In this document: positions 33,276 to 39,950 of the stretch, one piece after another | Position numbering within the stretch: the stretch's first letter is position 1 | Layout: each line of letters begins with the position of its first letter | Assembly: GCA_023404955.1 (NCBI GenBank) | Contig: JAEXZY010000081.1 | Span: forward strand, 1 to 41,669 | From: Actinomycetes bacterium | Lineage (GTDB): Bacteria; Actinomycetota; Actinomycetes; Mycobacteriales; Mycobacteriaceae | Reading direction: 5' to 3' | DNA length: 41,669 bases | Made by a program: the position numbers and the translations under genes | Notes under the pieces: generated by a model | The model's database searches: none | What the model was told of the DNA's origin: nothing | Seen by the model: only the letters and a program-made list of their open reading frames with translations

Positions 33276-33763
33276 TGGTCGCGCGTGCGCGGTGAGATCG
33301 TACGCCGCTGACTTAAAACTTTTGCTTGACGTTTACAGGCGATCTCATATGCCACCTTTGACGATGCAAACTTCTGTGAAATACATCACTATACATATGT
33401 ATCGGAGATGCTCGATTTGTTTGCTAACTATGCAACTCTGTGAACAAAACATTACGGCACTGATCGGACCGGCTACTGCAAGGACGCCACGTGAGGGGTA
33501 TCGCAGCAGTTGACGGCCCGGATTTAACGATAGTGCCTATTGGATCTAGTTCTTTCGTCGAACGGTTAGCCAATGGCGCAAAATCTTTGCCTCGACGCTT
33601 CGGCGATCCGGTGCTAGCGTTCCCGGCAGGCATCTCCTGGTCGTCCAGCTGTCAGTACAGCGAACACTGAGTTCTTTGCAGAAATCGCCACACGAGGTGT
33701 GGGCGTCTGTCGAGGGAACCGCTGGGAGAGCGTCGCCAACGTCGATACAGAACGGGAGTCAGG
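33276..33763. other. AT-rich intergenic region before the glycosyltransferase cluster
   Basis: No credible gene is found here; a 73-codon open frame at 33292-33513 has no family resemblance and no ribosome site. Bases 33301-33480 are about 57% A+T against roughly one third in the neighbouring genes. The stretch contains the 12-bp palindrome ATACATATGTAT (33391-33402) flanked by two copies of an ATGCAA..CT.CTGTGAA element (33364-33380 and 33430-33444), and a possible TTGACG -35 at 33326-33331. It is probably the long promoter and regulatory region of the polysaccharide cluster, and a candidate Lsr2-bound segment. Confidence 0.6.
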
Positions 33764-34603
33764 GTGACTGAAGTGGTAGCCCAGAACGGACACGACGCAA
33801 GTGCTCCGCGCGCGGCCAGTCTGCTCAACGCAAACCACGGCACGGGTCTCGACGCCGGCGTTGCGGCGGGCATGCGGCCCGTGGGCCGATCGACGATGAC
33901 CGTCAGTCTCGTCATCCCGGTCCGCAACGAGGCGCGCAACGTCGCATGGGTGCTCGAGCAGATCACCGATGACGTCGACGAGATCGTGCTGGTGGACGGC
34001 AACTCGACCGACGCCACCGTCCTCATCGCGCAGAGTTGCCGGCCCGACATCCGTGTCGTGTCCCAGGAGGGTTCCGGCAAGGGGGACGCGCTGCGCACCG
34101 GTTTCCGCGCGGCCACTGGCGACGTCATCGTGATGATCGACGCCGACGGCAGCATGGCCCCCCAGGAGATCAAGCACTTCCTCCACTTCCTGTCCAGCGG
34201 CTATGACTTCGTCAAAGGCTCGCGATTCATCGCCGGCGGCGGCTCCTCCGACATCACCCCGCTGCGCAGGCTCGGCAACAAATTCTTGCTGAGGGTCTTC
34301 AACTCGGCGTTCAAGGCCGAGCTGACAGACCTCTGCTACGGCTACTGCGCCTTCCATCGCCGCTACCTCGAGGTGATGTCGCTGCAAGCCACGGGATTCG
34401 AAATCGAAGCGGAGATGACAGTGCGCGCCATGCAGGCCGGGCTGCGCATCGCGGAGGTGCCCAGCATGGAGATGCCGCGCCGGCACGGCACGTCGAACCT
34501 GCGCGCCTTCAGGGACGGAGTTCGCGTGCTGCGCACCGTCTTACGCGATCACGACCGTGGAGTGTCGGGCCGGGTGGTACAGGCCTTGGCAGCCGAGAAG
34601 TAA
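33764..34603 (+). CDS. Family 2 glycosyltransferase (polyprenyl-phosphate sugar transferase-like)
   Basis: A 279-residue soluble GT2 enzyme. After a variable, Ala-rich N-terminus (residues 1-45) the GT-A core begins at VSLVIPVRNEARNVAWVL, with VDGNSTDAT and the metal-binding DADGS (IVMIDADGSM). The GSRFIAGGGSSDIT segment and YGYCAFHRRYL are typical of DPM1/DPG-synthase-like enzymes that charge polyprenyl phosphate, but there is no membrane domain. GTG 33764 follows a GGGAGTCAGG ribosome site. It is the first gene of the polysaccharide cluster and likely starts the glycan or makes a lipid-linked sugar donor. The sugar is unknown. Confidence 0.9.
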   Translation: MTEVVAQNGHDASAPRAASLLNANHGTGLDAGVAAGMRPVGRSTMTVSLVIPVRNEARNVAWVLEQITDDVDEIVLVDGNSTDATVLIAQSCRPDIRVVSQEGSGKGDALRTGFRAATGDVIVMIDADGSMAPQEIKHFLHFLSSGYDFVKGSRFIAGGGSSDITPLRRLGNKFLLRVFNSAFKAELTDLCYGYCAFHRRYLEVMSLQATGFEIEAEMTVRAMQAGLRIAEVPSMEMPRRHGTSNLRAFRDGVRVLRTVLRDHDRGVSGRVVQALAAEK

Positions 34604-34626
34604 GAGTCGACCGGGGGGTAGACGAC

Positions 34627-35595
34627 ATGACCGGGACCATTTCACCGAGTACGCCGACATCGCTGCCGGCGCCTATACGCCGGAAGCAGAGTCGCGCTCC
34701 GCGTCCGCGGTTGTCGATCTGCATCCCGGCCTACCAGGCGGGCCGCCACCTGTCGGCCACGCTCGAGAGCGCCCTGGCGCAGGACTGCGACGACTTCGAG
34801 ATCGTGGTCATCGACAACAACAGCACCGACGACACCGCACGAATCCTCGACGGGATCGGCGATCCGCGAATTCGGGTGCTGCGCAACGACGTCACCGTTC
34901 CGATGATGGACAACTTCAACATCGCGGTGCAGGAAAGCCGAGGGAGTTACGTGAAGGTGGTGTGTGCCGACGACATCGTCGCGCCGAACTGCCTGCGCCT
35001 GCAGGCTGCCGTCCTCGACGCGATGCCGTCGGTGACGTTGGTCTCGGCGCGCACCGACTTCGTCGACGACTGCGGCGCGATGATGCGACCCGCTCGCGGA
35101 CTCCCCGGGATCGTGGGGCTGCAGCCGGCGCGCCGGGTGGTACGGCGCATCGTGCGCAGCGGCACCAATCCGGTCGGACCGCCCGTCGCGGCCATGTTCC
35201 GCCGCGACGACTTCGACCGCTGTGGCGGGTTCCGGCACGTGACCTCGTTTCTCAGCGAGTTGGATCTGTGGGTCCGGCTTCTCGACCGCGGCGATTTCTA
35301 CGGCATTCCCTCGACGCTGGCGGCGTTCCGGATCGCCAGTGGCTCCACCACGGCGATGACCTCGGCGCGCTCCCAGCTTCGACAGCAGCTGGGGTTCAGC
35401 GATGGCCTGGCCGCCGACGCGCGGTGGCGTGTCACCACCGGTGACGTGCTCTACGGCCGGCTCCGGTCCTACGACATGCAGGTGCGCCGCACCGGTCTGT
35501 ACGCACTGAGCAACCTGCGTGACCGGCGACGGAGCGCGGCTGCCAGACGAGCAGGAAAGGACGTTCACGGCGATGCTGTTGCAGAACATCGATGA
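34627..35595 (+). CDS. Family 2 glycosyltransferase
   Basis: A 322-residue GT2 enzyme starting 23 bases after the previous gene. The core opens with LSICIPAYQAGRHLSATLESA, the UDP-binding IDNNSTDDTARIL follows, and a DxD-like CADDIVAP provides metal binding. Later SFLSELDLWVRLLDRG contains the acidic catalytic-base region. The C-terminal 30 residues are basic and overlap the next gene. It presumably adds a sugar to the same glycan as its neighbours; acceptor and donor are not predictable. Confidence 0.9.
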   Translation: MTGTISPSTPTSLPAPIRRKQSRAPRPRLSICIPAYQAGRHLSATLESALAQDCDDFEIVVIDNNSTDDTARILDGIGDPRIRVLRNDVTVPMMDNFNIAVQESRGSYVKVVCADDIVAPNCLRLQAAVLDAMPSVTLVSARTDFVDDCGAMMRPARGLPGIVGLQPARRVVRRIVRSGTNPVGPPVAAMFRRDDFDRCGGFRHVTSFLSELDLWVRLLDRGDFYGIPSTLAAFRIASGSTTAMTSARSQLRQQLGFSDGLAADARWRVTTGDVLYGRLRSYDMQVRRTGLYALSNLRDRRRSAAARRAGKDVHGDAVAEHR

Positions 35596-36547
35596 CCTGC
35601 AGGCGCGCCGTCCGGCGCTGAGCCTGTCGGTCGTCGTCTGCGCATACACCCTCGAGCGCTGGGACGATCTGTGCCGTGCCGTGGAATCGGTTCTGGCCGA
35701 GGAGGACACGGTGTCCCAGCTGGTGGTCGTCATCGACCACAACGAGGACCTCTTCGTGCGGGCAGCTGACCGTTTCGGTGCAGATGGCCGAATCACACTG
35801 TGCCGCAACACCGGGCGGCGTGGGCTCTCGGATGCGCGCAACACCGGGGTGGCGGCCGGCCATGGCGAGATCGTCGCCTTCCTCGACGACGACGCGGCCG
35901 CCCAGCCGGGGTGGAGTGCTGCGCTGCTTGCGCACTACGCGGATCCCGACGTGGCCGGCGTCGGCGGCCATGCCGCTCCGGTCTGGCCGTCCGGCAGGCC
36001 GAGATGGATGCCCGGCGAGTTCGACTGGGTGGTGGGCTGCAGCTACGCCGGGCAACCCTCGGGCGTGACGGCGGTGCGAAACCCATTGGGTTGCAACATG
36101 AGTCTGCGCCGGTCCGTCTTCGCTGAGATCGGCGGCTTCCGCTCGGAGGTCGGTCGGGTGGGATCGGTGCCGGTCGGCGGTGAGGAGACCGAGCTGTTCC
36201 TGCGGTTGCGTGCGCAACGGCCGGGGCAGCGGGTGCTCCTCGATCCGTCCGCGGCGGTGTCGCACCACGTCAGCGCCGATCGCGCCACGCCGCGATACTT
36301 CCTGCGCCGCTGCTATCACGAGGGGCTGTCGAAAGCTGTGGTGACCCGACTCGCCGCTGCGCCCAAGTCCCTGGACAGCGAGCAGAGCTACGCCACCCGC
36401 GTGCTGCCGCGCGCGGTGTTGCGCGAGGTGACGTCGCGGCAGCCCGGCGGTCGGGCGCGCGCGGCCATGATCGTGGCCGGTCTCGTCGTCACCACCGCCG
36501 GCTACGTGCGGGGCGCCCTGGCTCGTCGGGGTGGTGGGCGCGCGTGA
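35573..36547 (+). CDS. Family 2 glycosyltransferase
   Basis: A GT2 enzyme of 324 residues from ATG 35573 (overlap of 23 bases with the previous gene); an alternative GTG at 35519 would add 18 residues and a 77-base overlap. Core motifs: LSVVVCAYTLERWDDL, NTGRRGLSDARNTGVAAG, the metal site FLDDDAAA, and PVGGEETELFLRLR with the catalytic-base acidic residues. A C-terminal hydrophobic stretch (AAMIVAGLVVTTAGYVRGAL) may attach it to the membrane. Its stop overlaps the next start as GTGA. The substrate is unknown. Confidence 0.9.
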   Translation: MLLQNIDDLQARRPALSLSVVVCAYTLERWDDLCRAVESVLAEEDTVSQLVVVIDHNEDLFVRAADRFGADGRITLCRNTGRRGLSDARNTGVAAGHGEIVAFLDDDAAAQPGWSAALLAHYADPDVAGVGGHAAPVWPSGRPRWMPGEFDWVVGCSYAGQPSGVTAVRNPLGCNMSLRRSVFAEIGGFRSEVGRVGSVPVGGEETELFLRLRAQRPGQRVLLDPSAAVSHHVSADRATPRYFLRRCYHEGLSKAVVTRLAAAPKSLDSEQSYATRVLPRAVLREVTSRQPGGRARAAMIVAGLVVTTAGYVRGALARRGGGRA

Positions 36548-37842
36548 GCGATCTGACCCTGCCCGAGGCGACCATCGCCCCGGTGTTCCCGGCCGCGGAG
36601 CGTCCGACGTGGGACGGCGCGACATGGGTCGGTGAAATGTGGACCGACACTCTCAATCTGCACTCCGACGCGCTGCGGTACCGACTGCGGGACGCGAACG
36701 GCTTCGGCCGGGCGCGTCTGCTGGTGCGCGCCGAGAGCGGACCCTCGGGGTTCGTCACGCTCGACGTCACAGACGGCTCCGTGGATGCCGATCGGCTGCG
36801 CGGCGCGGCCGCTGATCTGCCCCAGCCGTCACCGCCCCCGGCGCTACCCACTCCGGCCCCGGCCATCACCGTGGTCATCTGCACCCGGGACCGGGTGTCG
36901 ATGCTGCAGGCCGCGCTCGACTCGGTCCGGGCGGTTGATTACCCGGACCTCGAGATCATCGTGGTCGACAACGCCGCGGCCACCGATGCCACGCACCGCT
37001 ACGTCGCCGGGCTCGGTGATTCCCGGGTGCGGGTGATCGACGAGCCGCGCCCCGGCCTGTCGCGGGCCCGAAACACCGGCCTGCTCGCGGCGGCGGGGGA
37101 CATCGTGGCGTTCACCGACGACGACGTCGTCGTCGACCGGCACTGGCTCACCGCGATCGCGCGCGGCTTCACCCGCGGGGACTCCGTGTCGTGCGTCTCC
37201 GGTCTGGTGCCCGCCGCGGAACTGAGGACCCCCGCGCAGGCCTACTTCGACGCCCGGGTCGGCTGGTCGGCATGTCTGCACGCACGCGTCTTCGATTGGG
37301 CGACACCACCACTCGACATCCCGCTGTTCCCGTTCGCCGTCGGTCACTACGGCACAGGGGCGAACTTCGCCGTCGCTCGTTCCGAGGTGGTGCGCGTCGG
37401 TGGGTTCGACGAGGCGCTCGGCGCCGGTTCCCCGACCGGCGGCGGCGAAGACCTCGACATGTTCTTCCGACTGCTGCGCGCCGGCGGCCAGCTCGTGTAC
37501 GACCCGGCGTCGATCGTGTGGCACCGGCACCGTGCCAGCAGCGAGGGGCTGGCCGCGCAGAGCCGCACCTACGGGATCGGTCTCGGCGCGTGGATCGCCA
37601 AGATCGCGCTGGACCCGGCGATCGCGCCCCGGGCCTTCGCCACCGCCGCGGTCAAGGCCCCTCAATTCGCGACGTATCTGGCGGATTCGGCGGCCACCTC
37701 CAGGCCCGCCGACGACCTCGTCGCTCTGCTCCCCGAGGGGCTCACCACACCGGCGTGGCGATCGGTGCTGGCAGGCTTCCGCGCGTACCGCGCCGCGCGC
37801 AGGGAAGGGCGGTCGGTGGCCCCTCTGGCGGTGCCACGATGA
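36544..37842 (+). CDS. Family 2 glycosyltransferase with N-terminal extension
   Basis: A 432-residue protein. Residues 1 to about 95 form an extra domain (from TLPEATIAPVFPAAERPTW to a Pro-rich linker PQPSPPPALPTPAPA) that is not part of the GT fold. The GT-A core then starts at ITVVICTRDRVSMLQAAL, with VDNAAATDAT, GLSRARNTGLLAA and the metal-binding FTDDDVVVD. GSPTGGGEDLDMFFRLLRAG carries the catalytic-base region. A helical C-terminus follows. Start GTG overlaps the previous stop and the stop overlaps the ATG of the flippase gene, so the unit is translationally coupled. Confidence 0.9.
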   Translation: MSDLTLPEATIAPVFPAAERPTWDGATWVGEMWTDTLNLHSDALRYRLRDANGFGRARLLVRAESGPSGFVTLDVTDGSVDADRLRGAAADLPQPSPPPALPTPAPAITVVICTRDRVSMLQAALDSVRAVDYPDLEIIVVDNAAATDATHRYVAGLGDSRVRVIDEPRPGLSRARNTGLLAAAGDIVAFTDDDVVVDRHWLTAIARGFTRGDSVSCVSGLVPAAELRTPAQAYFDARVGWSACLHARVFDWATPPLDIPLFPFAVGHYGTGANFAVARSEVVRVGGFDEALGAGSPTGGGEDLDMFFRLLRAGGQLVYDPASIVWHRHRASSEGLAAQSRTYGIGLGAWIAKIALDPAIAPRAFATAAVKAPQFATYLADSAATSRPADDLVALLPEGLTTPAWRSVLAGFRAYRAARREGRSVAPLAVPR

Positions 37843-39950
37843 GTCCGGCACTGTCGATGCTCCGCCGCGACGGCGCAGGAGCCGATCCCACGGCTGCGCA
37901 GAACCTGCGGCTGAACACGGTCGCCCTGATCCTGTCGACCGCCTCGACAGGCGTTCTGGGGCTTGCCTTCTGGGCTGTGGCCGCCCGCCTGTTCCCGGCT
38001 GACCAGGTCGGTCTGGCGTCAGCACTCATCACCTCCGCGGTGCTGCTGTCCACGATGTCCACGCTGGGAATCGACGTCCTCTACGAACGGTTCCTGCCGG
38101 TCGCCGGGTGGCGCGCACCGCGTCTCCTGCGCCGCGGCTTCGTGCTCGTCGCCACCATGGGCGTGCTGACCGGCGCGGCGCTGGTGGCGTTCGGCCCGCG
38201 CGACCCCCTCTTCCAGACTCCGTCGGCGATGGTCGGTTTCCCGCTGATGGTGCTCGTGCTCGCGATGTTCGCGCTGCTCGACAAGGCGTCGGCCGGCTTC
38301 GGGGTGGCCCGCTGGGCCGCGGTGAAGAACCTCGTCCACGCGGTCGCGAAGTTGGCCGCGGTGGCAGCGCTGGCGATCTGGGATCAGGCCGCGACCATCG
38401 TGCTGAGTTGGACGCTGACCGCAGGTGTGGCGGCGCTGTGCACCTACGTCGTGCTGGATCGGCGCAGCCGCACCCATCCGCGGTGGCATCGGGAACCGGA
38501 CCTGCCGCCGCGCCGGCAGATGTGGTCGTACTTCGGCTCGTCGTTCGGCATCGCATCGCTGTGGTCGATCGGGCCGCTGGTGGTTCCGCTGATCGTCGTG
38601 ACCCAGGTCGGGGAGGCCGCCAACGCGTACTTCGCGGTCGCCTGGGCGATGATCAGCGCGCTTTACCTGATGCTGCACCTGGTCGTCAGCCCGTATGTCG
38701 CCGAGGTGGCCGCGCACCCCGAGCAGATCGTCGCGCTGTCGTGGCGCATGGTGCGCACGCTGGCGGCCGTCGCGATCGCCGCGTCGGCGGGCCTGGTGCT
38801 CGTCGGCCCGCTCATGCTGGGCATCGCCGGACCGGAGTACCGCGCCGAGGCGCACGGTCTGCTGTGGCTGGCCGCGGCGTTCCTGCCGCTGTCGGGGGTC
38901 GCCGCGATCTACGAGGGCTTCTCCCGCGTTCGCCGCAAGCTCGGGCTGTACCTGAGCGTGCAGGCGTTGATGACCGTGGTGATCATCGCCGGCTCCTGGT
39001 TCGCCACCCGGTCGATGGGCATCGTCGGTGTCGGCTGGGCGTACCTCGCCGCCGAGACCCTGTCCGCGGTGATCCTGATCGGGCCATGCATCGCGTGGCT
39101 GCGCCGGGTCGGTTCCGGCGGTGGAGACGACGAGCCCCACGGCCGCACCGGGCGAGCCTGGCTGCGGGCCGGCACGCTGCTCCTGGTCACGATCGTGCCG
39201 ATCACGCTGCTGGCCACGATCGACCGGCCCACCGCGTCCGCGGCCGTGGTGATGTTCGACGACTTCAACGGCCCGGCCGGGAGCCTGCCCGATCCGGCGC
39301 GCTGGGGATACGACCTCGGCGGCGGCGGCTGGGGCAACGGCGAGGCGCAGACCTACACCGATTCGCCGGAGAACGCGGCACTGGACGGGGACGGCCACCT
39401 GGTGATCACCGCCCGCCGCGACGGCGACGGGTTCACCTCGGCCCGGTTGACCACCAAGGGCAAGCTGTCGTTCACGCACGGGCGCGCCGAAGCGCGGTTG
39501 CGGCTGCCCCGCGGCGCCGGTCTGCACCCCGCGTTCTGGCTGCTCGGTGACGACGTCGACCAGGTCGGCTGGCCCCGCAGCGGCGAACTCGACGTGGTGG
39601 AGACCATCTCCGGCGCCGAGTTCATCCACAACGGGGCGATCGGCCCCGACGCCGACGGCCGGGAGTACAAGCTCGCCGGCACCCTGCCGATCGCGCCGCC
39701 GTTCGTCGACGACTTCCACACCTACTGGGTGCAGCGCGACCCGGGCGTGATCACGATGGGCGTCGACGACCGCACCACATCGGTGTTCCGGGAAGCGGAT
39801 CTGCCGCCCGACGAGCGCTGGGTCTTCGACAAGCCGTTCTACCTGCTGCTCAACGTCGCGGTGGGCGGTTCCTGGCCCGGCCCTGCCGACGCCTCTACCC
39901 CGTCTCCCGCTGCGATGACGGTCGACTGGGTGCGGGTGACCGGTGACTGA
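37839..39950 (+). CDS. Polysaccharide flippase (MOP/Wzx-like) fused to a GH16 glycoside hydrolase domain
   Basis: A single 703-residue frame from ATG 37839, overlapping the previous stop as ATGA. Residues about 25-430 are a multi-helix MOP-superfamily lipid-linked oligosaccharide flippase (ALILSTASTGVLGLAFWAVAARLF; PYVAEVAAHPE; GLLWLAAAFLPLSGVAAIYEGF). A further hydrophobic helix near 445-465 (GTLLLVTIVPITLLATI) leads into a GH16 domain (about 472-703; FDDFNGPAGSLPDPARWGYDLGGGGWGNGE). Its GELDVVE motif holds the expected nucleophile Glu583, Asp585 and acid/base Glu588. GH16 enzymes cut or transglycosylate beta-glucans and galactans. The final helix would place the hydrolase outside the membrane. 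No stop codon or good internal start separates the two parts. Confidence 0.88.
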   Translation: MSPALSMLRRDGAGADPTAAQNLRLNTVALILSTASTGVLGLAFWAVAARLFPADQVGLASALITSAVLLSTMSTLGIDVLYERFLPVAGWRAPRLLRRGFVLVATMGVLTGAALVAFGPRDPLFQTPSAMVGFPLMVLVLAMFALLDKASAGFGVARWAAVKNLVHAVAKLAAVAALAIWDQAATIVLSWTLTAGVAALCTYVVLDRRSRTHPRWHREPDLPPRRQMWSYFGSSFGIASLWSIGPLVVPLIVVTQVGEAANAYFAVAWAMISALYLMLHLVVSPYVAEVAAHPEQIVALSWRMVRTLAAVAIAASAGLVLVGPLMLGIAGPEYRAEAHGLLWLAAAFLPLSGVAAIYEGFSRVRRKLGLYLSVQALMTVVIIAGSWFATRSMGIVGVGWAYLAAETLSAVILIGPCIAWLRRVGSGGGDDEPHGRTGRAWLRAGTLLLVTIVPITLLATIDRPTASAAVVMFDDFNGPAGSLPDPARWGYDLGGGGWGNGEAQTYTDSPENAALDGDGHLVITARRDGDGFTSARLTTKGKLSFTHGRAEARLRLPRGAGLHPAFWLLGDDVDQVGWPRSGELDVVETISGAEFIHNGAIGPDADGREYKLAGTLPIAPPFVDDFHTYWVQRDPGVITMGVDDRTTSVFREADLPPDERWVFDKPFYLLLNVAVGGSWPGPADASTPSPAAMTVDWVRVTGD

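Noticed and set aside
33292..33513. 73-codon open frame in the AT-rich gap
   Set aside because: No ribosome site, no recognisable domain, and composition like the surrounding non-coding DNA.
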